From contig NZ_JADLZT010000011.1 in the NCBI RefSeq assembly GCF_015453285.1, forward strand, positions 91,785 to 155,784: 64,000 nt of DNA, given 5' to 3'. The translations under genes and the position numbers were made by a program. Positions 52,451-61,614 of this stretch are shown here, in pieces. The DNA is from Lysobacter niastensis (GTDB lineage: Bacteria; Pseudomonadota; Gammaproteobacteria; Xanthomonadales; Xanthomonadaceae). Positions within the stretch are counted from its first letter, which is position 1. Every line of letters begins with the position of its first letter. The notes beneath the pieces were generated by a model, which made no database searches, was not told where the DNA came from, and saw only the letters and a list, made by a program, of their open reading frames with translations.

Positions 52451-53005
52451 ATGGGCAACCGCCTCTCCAGGATCTACACCAAGACCGGCGACGACGGCAC
52501 CACCGGCCTGGGCGACGGCAGCCGCGTTGCCAAGGATTCGGCGCGCGTCGCCGCCTACGGCACGGTCGACGAGGCCAATTCGTGCATCGGATTGGTGCTG
52601 GCGAGCGACGTGCCGGACGAGGTCCGCACGCTGCTGACCACGGTCCAGCACCAGATGTTCGATCTCGGCGGCGAGCTGTGCATCCCCGGCCATGCGGCGA
52701 TTTTCGACGCCGATGTCGAACGCCTCGAACAGCACCTGGATGCCTTCAACGAAGCGCTGCCGCCGCTCAAGGACTTCATCCTGCCGGGCGGCGGCGAAGC
52801 CGCGGCCCGCTGCCACATCGCCCGCACCGTGGTGCGCCGCGCCGAGCGCGAAGCGGTCTCGCTGGCACGACTGGAGACGGTGCGGCCCGAGGCAATCCGT
52901 TACCTCAACCGCCTGTCGGACCTGCTGTTCGTCCTCGCCCGCGTGCTGGCCCGCGCCAGCGGCCACGGCGAAGTGCTGTGGCAACACGAGCGCCGCAAGG
53001 GCTGA
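52451..53005 (+). CDS. Cob(I)alamin adenosyltransferase, PduO type
   Basis: The 184-residue protein has the PduO-family ATP-binding N-terminus IYTKTGDDGTTGLGDGSRV (positions 8-26), then YGTVDEANSCIGL, FILPGG near 114 and RTVVRRAERE-x-PEAIRYLNRLSDLLFVLAR in the helical bundle. It adenosylates cob(I)alamin to coenzyme B12. No other cobalamin gene is in the window, so it probably serves salvage. A downstream gene for a histone-deacetylase-family enzyme starts 48 bp after the stop. Confidence 0.95.
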   Translation: MGNRLSRIYTKTGDDGTTGLGDGSRVAKDSARVAAYGTVDEANSCIGLVLASDVPDEVRTLLTTVQHQMFDLGGELCIPGHAAIFDADVERLEQHLDAFNEALPPLKDFILPGGGEAAARCHIARTVVRRAEREAVSLARLETVRPEAIRYLNRLSDLLFVLARVLARASGHGEVLWQHERRKG

Positions 53006-53053
53006 GGATGCCCGGCCTCCGCACCGGCAAGGCGCTCCTTCCGCGTCGGTGAC

Positions 53054-53977
53054 ATGCGCGTCTACACCCACCCTGCCTGCACGCGCCACGACCCGGGGCC
53101 GGGTCATGCCGAACGACCGTTGCGCCTGGTCGCAGTGACCGAAGCACTGCGCGATGCCTTTGCCGGCCTCGACTGGCACGAAGCCCCCCGCGCCAGCCGC
53201 GGCCAGTTGCTGCGAGTGCACGACGATGCCCTGCTCGCGCTGGTCCTGGACACGCCGGTCGACGATCCGATGGCGCTCGATCCGGACACCGTGCTCGCCC
53301 CCGGCTCGGCCGAGGCGGCATTGCGCGCGGCCGGCGCCGGCGTGGCGGCGGTCGATGCGATCATGCACGGCGACACACGGCGCGCGTTCTGCGCGGTACG
53401 ACCGCCCGGCCATCACGCCACCGGCACGGCGGCGATGGGCTTCTGCCTCTTCAACAACATCGCGGTGGCCGCCGCCCATGCCTGCGACAAGCACGGCCTG
53501 GCGCGCGTGGCGGTGGTCGATTTCGACGTGCACCACGGCAACGGTACGCAGGCGATCTTCGATTCCGACCCGCGGGTGATGTACCTGAGCTCGCACCAGA
53601 TGCCGCTGTACCCCGACACCGGCTACGCCAACGAGCGCGGCATCGGCAACATCGTCAATGCGCCCTTGCCGCCGGGTTGCAGCGGAAACGAGTTCCGCCG
53701 GACCTGGAGCGAGCGCCTGTTGCCGACGCTGGAGTCTTTCCGGCCACAGCTGCTTTTCATCTCCGCCGGCTTCGACGCTCATCGCCACGACCCGCTGGCG
53801 CAGCTTGAGCTGGAGGCGGAGGACTATCGCTGGCTCACGCAAGCGCTGGTGGCCGTCGCCGGGCGGCACGCCCACGGACGCATCGTGTCGATGCTCGAAG
53901 GCGGCTACGACCTGGGCGCGCTGCGCGAGTGCAGCGTCGCGCACGTCGGCGCGCTCTTGGAGGTCGACGAGGCGTAA
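53054..53977 (+). CDS. Histone deacetylase family amidohydrolase
   Basis: The 307-residue protein has the zinc-deacetylase motifs RPPGHHATGTAAMGFCLFNN near 117-136 (catalytic His pair), VVDFDVHHGNGTQAIF near 156-171 (Asp and His ligands), SAGFDAHRHDP near 236 (Asp ligand) and LEGGYDL near 280 (Gly-Tyr lid). Bacterial members deacetylate acetylpolyamines, acetoin-related or other small amides. The true substrate is unknown. It starts at ATG 53054, 48 bp after the adenosyltransferase stop. Confidence 0.93.
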   Translation: MRVYTHPACTRHDPGPGHAERPLRLVAVTEALRDAFAGLDWHEAPRASRGQLLRVHDDALLALVLDTPVDDPMALDPDTVLAPGSAEAALRAAGAGVAAVDAIMHGDTRRAFCAVRPPGHHATGTAAMGFCLFNNIAVAAAHACDKHGLARVAVVDFDVHHGNGTQAIFDSDPRVMYLSSHQMPLYPDTGYANERGIGNIVNAPLPPGCSGNEFRRTWSERLLPTLESFRPQLLFISAGFDAHRHDPLAQLELEAEDYRWLTQALVAVAGRHAHGRIVSMLEGGYDLGALRECSVAHVGALLEVDEA

Positions 53978-54057
53978 CGGGCGTCACCCGCAATCTGAAT
54001 GTCCAGCCGGTACCTTTCATTGCCCGCTTGCAAGGGATACGGCAAGCTAACGGCCCG

Positions 54058-56532
54058 ATGTTGAGACGACATCCCCGTATCACGGACGTCTGCGTGCGAA
54101 ATCGCCTCCGCCTCCTCCCTTTGTCCCTCTGCATCGCCCTGGCCCTCCCGGCCCAGGCCGCCGAGGGCGAGGACTGGCGCCTGTGTCCGATCGAGGACGT
54201 GGTCCCGCCCTTCGCCGGTGCGCCCACTCCCACCACCACCGTCGATCAGCGGGCCACCCAGCCCACCGACATCGAAGGCGACACGCTCGAAGCCAACCAG
54301 GGCACCGACGCGGTCTTCCAGGGCAACGTCTCGCTCAACCGCGGCGACCAGCTCCTGCACACCGACAAGCTCACCTACAGCGCCGTGACCGATGAGTACG
54401 TTGCCGAGGGCAACGTGCACTACCAGGACTCGGCGATGCGCGTCACCGCCGATCGCGCGGTGGGCAACCAGAAGACCGACACGCACCGCATCGAGGACGT
54501 CCGTTACCAGCTGACCGATCGGCGCGGCAACGGCGGCGCCGAACGCATCGAGCTCAGCGGCGACAACGGCACGCTGGTCCATTCGACCTATTCCACCTGC
54601 GCGCCGTCGGAGCGGGCGTGGGAGTTGCGGGCCAGGGAGATCGACGTCGACTCCACCGAGGGCGTGGGCGTCGCGAAAGGCGCGACGCTGCGCATCGGCA
54701 ACGTGCCGATCATGTACATGCCGTGGTTCATGTTCCCGGTCGACGACCGCCGCAAGAGCGGCCTGCTCTATCCGGGACTGTCGCTGAGCGGCCGCAACGG
54801 CTTCGATTACAAGCAGCCGATCTATCTCAACCTGGCGCCGAACTACGACGCCACGCTGACGCCGCGCATCATGACCGACCGCGGCACCTCGCTGGGCGGC
54901 GAGTTCCGCTGGCTGTACGAAAACGGCAGCGGCACGATGTCGGGCAACTGGATGCCGACGGACGACCTGCCCGACCATGACCCGGGCCGCTACACCGACG
55001 CGGCCGGCGTGGTGATCCCGCGCGACCAGATGCCGGACAAGAACCGCGGCCAGTTCGTCCTCAACGCGAAGCACAACATCAATTCGGACTGGTACGCCAA
55101 CGCCAATCTCGGCTGGATCAGCGACCTCTATTACCTGCAGGATTTCAGCAACAGCCTGTACGGCGTGTCGGCATACTCGATCCGCAGCAGCGCCGGCCTC
55201 TACGGGCGCGGCCGCTACTGGGACGCCAGCCTGATGGCCGACCACTACCAGCTCGCCGACTACACGCTGACCGACGAAAACCTGCCATTCGACCGCCTGC
55301 CGCGCGCCCACGCCCGCTGGGCGCAGCCGTTCGCCACGTGGCTGGAGGCCGGTGCCGACGGCGAGGCAGTGCGCTTCCACCACGACGTCTTCGGAGGCGG
55401 CAGCCGTCTCGACCTCAAGCCCTATATCAGCATGCCGCTGGCGGGGGCGAGCTGGTTCCTGCTGCCCAAGATCGCGTGGCGCTACACCACTTACCAGCTC
55501 GACAGCGAGACGGCCGCCGACGTCGCGAACTCGCGCGCACGGCAGTTCGCCATCGACAACGGCATTGCCTACACACCGGATCTGGACGCGCGGTTCTACG
55601 ACAAGACCCCGAACCGCAGCCTGCCGATCGCCTCGCTCGATGCCGGCCTGTTCTTCGACCGTAGCACTTCGTTCCGCGGCGACCGCTACCTGCACACGCT
55701 CGAACCGCGCATCTATTACCTCAATGCGCCGTTCCGCAACCAGGACGCGCTGCCGCTGTTCGACACGAACACGATGACCTTCAGCTGGGGCCAGTTGTTC
55801 CGCGACAACCGCTACACCGGCGCAGACCGGCAGATCGATGCCAACCAGATCACCGCGGCGCTCACCACCCGCTTCATCAGCGAGAACGATGGCCGCGAGC
55901 GGCTCTCGGCCAGCCTCGGCCAGATCCACTACCTGGACGACAGCCGCGTCACCGTGCCCGGAGAGACCCCGCTGGAACAGGGCAAGTCGGCCTGGGTGGC
56001 CGAGGCCAGCGTCTCCCCCGGCGACCGCTGGAACATCAGCGCGGCCTACCAGTGGGACCCGAAGTTCCGTCGTGAGGACCTGGCCTCGCTGCGCGCCCGC
56101 TACCTGCTGCGCGATTTCGGCATCGTCAACCTGGGGTACCGCTACCGCCGCGACCTGGTGGAACAGGCCGATTTCTCCTTCCTGTATCCGATCAACGACA
56201 CGTGGAGCGTGGTCGGACGCTATTACTACTCCTTCCTCGACCGCAAGCCGCTCGAAAGCCTGGCCGGCGTCCAATGGGAAAGCTGCTGCCTGGCCATCCG
56301 CCTGGTGGCCCGCCGTTACCTGAACGACCGCAGCGGCGACCTGAACAATTCGCTGCAGGTGGAGTTCGAACTGAAGGGCCTGAGTTCCATCGGCCAGGAC
56401 ACGGAGCGCGTTTTGCGCCGTGCTATCCTCGGTTACGACCGCGATGACCTCTATCTGGTCCCGCCCTCTTCGGTCCAGCGGCTGAACAACAGCGGCGACG
56501 CGGCCAACTCCATCCCCGATCCGACCCTATGA
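54058..56532 (+). CDS. lptD: LPS-assembly outer membrane protein LptD
   Basis: The 824-residue protein has a signal peptide (cleavage near LPAQAAEGE). An OstA/LptA-like N-terminal jellyroll (about 60-190, with DIEGDTLEANQGTDAVFQGNV, positions 75-95) and a large C-terminal beta barrel follow. Four cysteines for the known disulfide pairs are present: Cys43, the one in YSTCAPSERAW, and the adjacent pair in WESCCLAIRLVARR. LptD with LptE inserts LPS in the outer leaflet. It is followed by surA with a 4-bp overlap. The start at ATG 54058 is preferred to upstream frames inside the preceding gene. Confidence 0.96.
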   Translation: MLRRHPRITDVCVRNRLRLLPLSLCIALALPAQAAEGEDWRLCPIEDVVPPFAGAPTPTTTVDQRATQPTDIEGDTLEANQGTDAVFQGNVSLNRGDQLLHTDKLTYSAVTDEYVAEGNVHYQDSAMRVTADRAVGNQKTDTHRIEDVRYQLTDRRGNGGAERIELSGDNGTLVHSTYSTCAPSERAWELRAREIDVDSTEGVGVAKGATLRIGNVPIMYMPWFMFPVDDRRKSGLLYPGLSLSGRNGFDYKQPIYLNLAPNYDATLTPRIMTDRGTSLGGEFRWLYENGSGTMSGNWMPTDDLPDHDPGRYTDAAGVVIPRDQMPDKNRGQFVLNAKHNINSDWYANANLGWISDLYYLQDFSNSLYGVSAYSIRSSAGLYGRGRYWDASLMADHYQLADYTLTDENLPFDRLPRAHARWAQPFATWLEAGADGEAVRFHHDVFGGGSRLDLKPYISMPLAGASWFLLPKIAWRYTTYQLDSETAADVANSRARQFAIDNGIAYTPDLDARFYDKTPNRSLPIASLDAGLFFDRSTSFRGDRYLHTLEPRIYYLNAPFRNQDALPLFDTNTMTFSWGQLFRDNRYTGADRQIDANQITAALTTRFISENDGRERLSASLGQIHYLDDSRVTVPGETPLEQGKSAWVAEASVSPGDRWNISAAYQWDPKFRREDLASLRARYLLRDFGIVNLGYRYRRDLVEQADFSFLYPINDTWSVVGRYYYSFLDRKPLESLAGVQWESCCLAIRLVARRYLNDRSGDLNNSLQVEFELKGLSSIGQDTERVLRRAILGYDRDDLYLVPPSSVQRLNNSGDAANSIPDPTL

Positions 56533-57890
56533 AGAAACTACTCGCGTGTGTTCTCGCAGCCGGCGTGCTGTACGGCCCGGCTTCCCTGCCGGTCGCCATC
56601 GCTGACGCGCAGGAAGTGCAGTCGATCGACCGCATCGCCGCCGTCGTCGACGAAAGCGTCATCCTGCGCAGCGAGCTCGACCGCGCGGTGAACAACATCC
56701 TGGCCCAGTACGCCGGGCGCGAAGGCCAGTTGCCGCCCCGCGACGTGCTGGACCGTCAGGTGATGGAACGCCTGGTCCTGGTCAAGCTGCAGGTCAACCG
56801 CGCCCAGGAAACCGGCGTCCGTGTCACCGACCAGGAAATCGACCAGGCCATCGGCGCCATCGCCCAGCAGAACCGGGTGACCCCGGACCAGCTGCGCCAG
56901 CAGGTCACCCGCGACGGCACGTCCTACGCCGAGTTCCGCAATTCGATCCGCGAGGAACTGCTGATCCAGCGCCTGCGCCAGCGTTTCGCGCAGAGCCGCA
57001 TCTCGGTCAGCGAGGCCGAAGTGGACGCCGCGATGAGCGCCCAGCAGGCCAGCGGCACGCAGTTCCACCTGGCCCACATCCTGGTCGCCCTGCCGGAGGG
57101 CGCGACGCCCGAGCAGATCGAGACCGCGCAGAAGAAGATCCAGGGCGTCAAGACGCTGATCGACCGCGGCGAGATGGACTTCTCCGCCGCCGCCGTGCGT
57201 TATTCCGACAGCCCCAACGCGCTGGAAGGCGGCGATCTGGGCTGGCGTGGCATGAACGAGATCCCGAGCGCCTTCTCGGACCTGATGCGCTCGATGAAGC
57301 CCGGCGACGTCACCGCGCCGATCCGCGGCCCGAGCGGCTTCCAGCTGGTCAAGCTGGTCGAGGCGCGCGACGCCTCGCAGGCTGCACCGGCCCTGGTCAC
57401 CCAGTACCACGCCCGCCACATCCTGATCCGCGTCGACGAAGACACCCCCGACGCCGAGGCCAAGGCCAAAGCGGAAACGCTGCGCGCCCGCATCGCGGGC
57501 GGCGCCGATTTCGCCCAGGTCGCCCGCGAGAACTCCGAGGATCCGAACTCGCAGGGCAAGGGCGGCGATCTCGGCTGGTTCACCCAGGACCAGTTCGGCC
57601 CCGACTTCGGCGATCCGGTCGCGGCCCTGCAGCAGGGCCAGGTCTCGCAGCCGATCCGCACCCAGACCGGCTGGCACGTCGTCGAACTGCTCGGCACCCG
57701 CCAGAGCGATGTCGGCGACGAGAACCGCCGCGCACAGGTGCGCGAGACCCTCGGCCGTCGCAAGCTCGAGGACGAATGGAACCGGTACCTGCGCGAAATG
57801 CGCGGCGAAGCCTACGTCGACGTCCGCGGCAAGACGGCCGAGCAGGCCCCGGGCACCACGCCCGCGACGCCGCCCACCAGCGGCGGCTGA
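56529..57890 (+). CDS. surA: Periplasmic chaperone/peptidyl-prolyl isomerase SurA
   Basis: The 453-residue protein has a signal peptide, the SurA N-terminal chaperone domain (IDRIAAVVDESVILRSELDR near 33-52) and two parvulin PPIase domains. The domains contain LAHILVALPEGATPEQ near 182 and ARHILIRVDEDTPDAEAK near 295. A Pro/Thr tail ends the protein. It escorts outer membrane proteins such as LptD. The ATG overlaps the lptD stop (ATGA). The length fits the family (430-460). Confidence 0.97.
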   Translation: MKKLLACVLAAGVLYGPASLPVAIADAQEVQSIDRIAAVVDESVILRSELDRAVNNILAQYAGREGQLPPRDVLDRQVMERLVLVKLQVNRAQETGVRVTDQEIDQAIGAIAQQNRVTPDQLRQQVTRDGTSYAEFRNSIREELLIQRLRQRFAQSRISVSEAEVDAAMSAQQASGTQFHLAHILVALPEGATPEQIETAQKKIQGVKTLIDRGEMDFSAAAVRYSDSPNALEGGDLGWRGMNEIPSAFSDLMRSMKPGDVTAPIRGPSGFQLVKLVEARDASQAAPALVTQYHARHILIRVDEDTPDAEAKAKAETLRARIAGGADFAQVARENSEDPNSQGKGGDLGWFTQDQFGPDFGDPVAALQQGQVSQPIRTQTGWHVVELLGTRQSDVGDENRRAQVRETLGRRKLEDEWNRYLREMRGEAYVDVRGKTAEQAPGTTPATPPTSGG

Positions 57891-57891
57891 G

Positions 57892-58875
57892 ATGCCCGCG
57901 ATCCGGCTCGCGCTGGTGCCGGGCGAGCCGGCCGGCGTCGGGCCGGAGCTGTGCGTACGCCTCGCACAGCAGCCGCGCGATCACGAACTGATCGCCTTCG
58001 CAGACCCTGACACGCTGCAGGCCGCCGCCGCAGCCCTCGCACTGCCCCTGCGACTGCTCGAGCCCGGCCAGGCCGCCACCCGGCCCGGCGATCTCGGGCT
58101 CGTCGCCGTGCCCAACCCGGTCCATCCCGCCTTCGGACGCCCCGACCCGCGCAATGCCGCGGCGGTGATCGCCGCGCTGCGCGATGCGGCCGCTGGCTGC
58201 CTCGATGGCCGTTTCGACGGACTGGTGACGGGACCGGTGCACAAGGCCGTGATCAACGAGGGCGGCATTCCCTACAGCGGCACCACCGAGTTGCTCGCCG
58301 AACAGGCCGGTCGCGAGGTGGTAATGATGCTGGCCAACGACGTGGTCCGCGTCGCCCTCGTCACCACCCACCTGCCACTGCGCGCGGTCGCCGACGCAAT
58401 CACGCCGGACGCGCTGGAGCGCACCCTGCGCATCACCGATGCCTCGCTGCGGGCCGGCTTCGGCATTGCCGCCCCGGTGATCGCCGTGCTCGGACTCAAT
58501 CCTCACGCGGGTGAGGCCGGCCATCTGGGCCGCGAGGAGATCGACATCATCGAGCCGGTGCTGACCCGCCTGCGCGCCGAGGGCATGCAGCTGGCCGGAC
58601 CGTTGCCGGCCGATACCGCATTCCTGCCCGCCAAGCTGCGCGGCTTCGACGCGGTGGTCGCGATGTACCACGACCAGGGCCTGCCGGTGCTGAAGTTCAG
58701 CGGCTTTGAGACCGCGGTGAACCTGACCCTCGGCCTCCCCTATCCGCGCGTGGCCGTCGACCACGGCACCGCGCTCGAACTGGCCGGCAAAGGCATCGCC
58801 GACCCGTCCAGCCTGTTCGCCGCCGCGCAGACCTGCGCGCGCATGGCCCGCCTTCGCCGCACACTATCCGCATGA
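57892..58875 (+). CDS. pdxA: 4-hydroxythreonine-4-phosphate dehydrogenase
   Basis: The 327-residue protein starts LALVPGEPAGVGPEL and has DGLVTGPVHKAVINEGG near 104, FSGTTE-type YSGTTELLAEQAG, LNPHAGEAGHLGREE near 199 and AMYHDQGLPVLKFSGFE near 250. These supply the zinc-binding His residues. It acts in the DXP-dependent pyridoxal phosphate pathway. The start follows the surA stop by one base, and the stop overlaps the ksgA ATG by 4 bp. Confidence 0.97.
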   Translation: MPAIRLALVPGEPAGVGPELCVRLAQQPRDHELIAFADPDTLQAAAAALALPLRLLEPGQAATRPGDLGLVAVPNPVHPAFGRPDPRNAAAVIAALRDAAAGCLDGRFDGLVTGPVHKAVINEGGIPYSGTTELLAEQAGREVVMMLANDVVRVALVTTHLPLRAVADAITPDALERTLRITDASLRAGFGIAAPVIAVLGLNPHAGEAGHLGREEIDIIEPVLTRLRAEGMQLAGPLPADTAFLPAKLRGFDAVVAMYHDQGLPVLKFSGFETAVNLTLGLPYPRVAVDHGTALELAGKGIADPSSLFAAAQTCARMARLRRTLSA

Positions 58876-59678
58876 GCACGCGCAACCACGCCTTCACCGA
58901 GCCCGCGAAGAAGCACCTGGGCCAGCACTTCCTGCACGAGCGCGGGATCATCAACAAGATCGTGCAGGCGGTGGATCCGCAGCCGGGCGACCGGCTCGTC
59001 GAGATCGGCCCGGGCCAGGGTGCGATCACCTTCCCGCTGCTGGACCGCCACGGCGAACTCACCGTCATCGAGTTCGACCGCGACCTGATCTTCCCGCTGA
59101 CCGAAGCCGCACGCGCGCACGGCACGCTCGAGGTGATCCACCGCGACGTGCTCGCCGTCGACTTCACCGCGCTCACCGGTGGCGAAGGCCAGATCCGCCT
59201 GGTCGGCAACCTGCCCTACAACCTGTCCTCGCCGATCCTCTTCCACGCGCTGGAGCACGCCGCGGCGATCCGCGACATGCACTTCATGCTGCAGAAGGAG
59301 GTCGTCGACCGCATGGCCGCGGGACCGGGCAGCAAGGTCTACGGACGCCTCGGCGTGATGCTGCAGGCGTACTGCCACGTCACGGCGCTGTTCGACGTGC
59401 CGCCGGGCGCGTTCCGTCCGCCGCCGAAGGTCGATTCCGCGGTGGTGCGGCTGGTGCCGCGCGCACCCGGAACGATCGGCATCGTCGATGCGGACAAGTT
59501 CGCCGCCGTCGTGCGCGATGCCTTCGGCCAGCGCCGCAAGACGCTTCGGAACGCCCTGTCGAAACTGTGCGACGGCGCCGCGATCGAGGCCGCCGGCATC
59601 CGCCCGGATGCGCGCGCCGAGCAGATCGAAGTCACCGACTTCGTGCGCCTGGCCAACCATCTGGCGGCATCGTCGTAG
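58872..59678 (+). CDS. rsmA: 16S rRNA dimethyladenosine transferase (KsgA/RsmA)
   Basis: The 268-residue protein has KKHLGQHFLHERGIINKIV at 13-31, SAM motif I LVEIGPGQGAITFPLL near 42, and the catalytic NLPYNLSSPILFH near 113. It dimethylates A1518 and A1519 of 16S rRNA in ribosome maturation. The gene overlaps pdxA by 4 bp. A 74-bp gap follows before apaG. Confidence 0.98.
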   Translation: MSTRNHAFTEPAKKHLGQHFLHERGIINKIVQAVDPQPGDRLVEIGPGQGAITFPLLDRHGELTVIEFDRDLIFPLTEAARAHGTLEVIHRDVLAVDFTALTGGEGQIRLVGNLPYNLSSPILFHALEHAAAIRDMHFMLQKEVVDRMAAGPGSKVYGRLGVMLQAYCHVTALFDVPPGAFRPPPKVDSAVVRLVPRAPGTIGIVDADKFAAVVRDAFGQRRKTLRNALSKLCDGAAIEAAGIRPDARAEQIEVTDFVRLANHLAASS

Positions 59679-59715
59679 CTTGCGGGAGCGTTTTTCGCAC
59701 CGCGTGCACGGCACG

Positions 59716-59746
59716 TTGACCCAATCCGCGCATCACGCCCTACACT
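59716..59746 (+). promoter_or_regulatory. Candidate promoter of apaG
   Basis: TTGACC and TACACT are 19 bp apart. A start point about 7 bp after the -10 would fall on or next to the apaG ATG at 59753, suggesting a leaderless message. The spacing is longer than ideal. Confidence 0.35.
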
Positions 59747-59752
59747 GTCGGC

Positions 59753-60133
59753 ATGGAACGCCGTAATTACGCTTTTGATATCTCCGTGGCGACCCGCTAC
59801 CTCGACGACCAGTCCGAGCCGGAGCAGGACCGCTACGTGTTCGCCTATACCATCAACATCCGCAACAACGGCCGCGTTCCGGCGCGCTTGCTGGGCCGTC
59901 ACTGGCTGATCACCGACGCCAACGGCAAGGTGCAGGAAGTGCACGGCGAGGGCGTGGTCGGCGAACAGCCGTGGCTGCGACCCGGCGAGGATTTCGAATA
60001 CACCTCGGGCGCGGTGCTCGAGACCGACCTGGGCACCATGGAGGGCCGCTACGACATGCTCGCTGACGATGGCACCGAGTTCGACGCTCCGATCCCCGCC
60101 TTCACGCTGACCGTGCCCCGCACGCTGCACTGA
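59753..60133 (+). CDS. apaG: ApaG (CO2+/Mg2+ efflux-associated) protein
   Basis: The 126-residue protein has the ApaG fold signatures [31 protein letters not shown] (positions 27-57), [24 protein letters not shown] (63-86) and [14 protein letters not shown]. This single-domain immunoglobulin-like protein is found next to ksgA and apaH in gammaproteobacteria. Its biochemical role is unclear. It starts 74 bp after ksgA and is followed by apaH after one base. Confidence 0.95.
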   Translation: MERRNYAFDISVATRYLDDQSEPEQDRYVFAYTINIRNNGRVPARLLGRHWLITDANGKVQEVHGEGVVGEQPWLRPGEDFEYTSGAVLETDLGTMEGRYDMLADDGTEFDAPIPAFTLTVPRTLH

Positions 60134-60134
60134 C

Positions 60135-61100
60135 ATGGCGGTCTGGGCGATCGGCGACCTGCAGGGCTGTTACGACGCGACCCAGCGCCTGCTGGAGCGC
60201 ATTGGCTTCGATCCTGCTCGCGACAAACTCTGGTTCTGCGGCGACCTCGTCAACCGCGGCGGGCAGTCGCTGGAGACGCTGCGGCTGGTGCACTCGCTGC
60301 GCGCCAACAGCATCGTCGTGCTCGGCAACCACGACCTCTCGCTGCTCGCCATCGGCGAGCGTCGCGAGGACGAACAGCGCAAGGTCAACCCGGACCTGCA
60401 GCGCATCGTGCTGGCCGAGGACCGCGACGAACTGCTCGGCTGGCTGCGCAACCAGAAGATGCTGCACGTCGACCGCCAACTCGGCTGGATGATGGTGCAT
60501 GCCGGTCTCGCGCCGAAGTGGACCGTGGCGATGGCCGAACGCCACGCGCGCGAAGTCGAGGAACGACTGCACGGCGACCAGTACCGCCGCCTGCTGAAGA
60601 ACATGTACGGCGACGGCCCGGTCTGGCATCCCAAACTGGCTGGCATCGATCGCCACCGCGCGATCATCAACATCCTCACCCGCCTGCGCTACATGTCGCC
60701 GCGCGGCCGCATTTCGTTCGAGGACAAGGGCAGCCCGGGCACGCAGCCAGTCGGCCTGTATCCGTGGTACGAGGTGCCGGGGCGTGCCGAACGCGACCTC
60801 AAGATCGTGTGCGGGCACTGGTCGACGTTGGGCCTGTTCATCGGCCATGGCGTGCATGCGATCGATACCGGCGCGGTGTGGGGCGGCAAGCTCACCGCCC
60901 TGCAGTTGGACACCGACGAGTTGCGCATCGTGCAGGTGCCGGGCCGCGACGTGCCGGCGACGCCGCCGAGGCCGCGACCGCCGTACCACCCCGGCGACCG
61001 CCGCCCGAAGCAGCGGCCGAACGGCGGACAGCGCAATGCCGGTCGTGGCGGACAGGGCGAACGGAACACCACGCCACGCGAACCCGCCGATCAGGATTGA
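60135..61100 (+). CDS. apaH: Symmetrical bis(5'-nucleosyl)-tetraphosphatase
   Basis: The 321-residue protein has the metallophosphatase motifs GDLQGCYDATQRLLE near 6-20, GDLVNRGGQSLETLR near 35, GNHDLSLLAIG near 62 and MVHAGLAP near 118. It hydrolyses Ap4A to two ADP. The last 45 residues or so are an unusual tail rich in Pro, Arg, Gly and Gln that goes beyond the E. coli ApaH length (280). The gene ends the lptD-apaH run and converges on folA. Confidence 0.96.
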   Translation: MAVWAIGDLQGCYDATQRLLERIGFDPARDKLWFCGDLVNRGGQSLETLRLVHSLRANSIVVLGNHDLSLLAIGERREDEQRKVNPDLQRIVLAEDRDELLGWLRNQKMLHVDRQLGWMMVHAGLAPKWTVAMAERHAREVEERLHGDQYRRLLKNMYGDGPVWHPKLAGIDRHRAIINILTRLRYMSPRGRISFEDKGSPGTQPVGLYPWYEVPGRAERDLKIVCGHWSTLGLFIGHGVHAIDTGAVWGGKLTALQLDTDELRIVQVPGRDVPATPPRPRPPYHPGDRRPKQRPNGGQRNAGRGGQGERNTTPREPADQD

Positions 61101-61118
61101 TCCGGCATCGCCGGATCC

Positions 61119-61610
61119 TCAACGCGCGTAATCGACGAACTCGAACGAGAAGGCGTGCTTCGCATCGGCCGCATGCGACGCGCGCTGCGTGATGCGCCAT
61201 TGCGCCGGATCGAACTCCGGGAAGAACGCGTCAGCGCCCTCCACGACGGTATCGACGTGGGTCAGGTGCAGGCGCGTGGCGCGCGGCAGGCACAGCGCGT
61301 AGATCTCGCCGCCACCGATCACGCACAACTCGCCGGCGGCATCGGCATTCGCCACGTCCAGCGCCTCGTCGAGCGAGGCCACCGCCTGCATGCCATCGAA
61401 TGGCACCTGGCCACTGCGCGTCAGCACCAGGTTTCGCCGCCCCGGCAGCGCACGCCCCAGCGACTGCGCGGTCTTGCGCCCCATCAGCACGGGCTTGCCC
61501 AGCGTCAGCGCCTTGAAGCGCTTGAGGTCGTCGGGAAGCCGCCACGGCAGGTCGTTGTCGCGGCCGATGGCGCGATGCCGGTCGAGCGCGGCGATCAGCG
61601 ATAGCTCCAT
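61119..61610 (-). CDS. folA: Dihydrofolate reductase
   Basis: The 163-residue protein opens LSLIAALDRHRAIGRDNDLPWRLPDDLKRFK with the substrate Asp in LPDD (position 27 region, as in E. coli), and has LMGRKTAQSLGRALPGRRN near 42 and the NADPH loop CVIGGGEIYAL near 96. It reduces dihydrofolate. It is the last gene of lgt-thyA-folA, 4 bp after thyA. The 18-bp gap to apaH leaves little room for terminators. Confidence 0.97.
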   Translation of the reverse strand: MELSLIAALDRHRAIGRDNDLPWRLPDDLKRFKALTLGKPVLMGRKTAQSLGRALPGRRNLVLTRSGQVPFDGMQAVASLDEALDVANADAAGELCVIGGGEIYALCLPRATRLHLTHVDTVVEGADAFFPEFDPAQWRITQRASHAADAKHAFSFEFVDYAR

Positions 61611-61614
61611 CGCC

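Noticed and set aside
53905..56274. A 2.4-kb minus-strand open frame opposite lptD.
   Set aside because: Its composition (Val/Ala/Arg/His-rich) is that of an antisense frame, and lptD is unambiguous.
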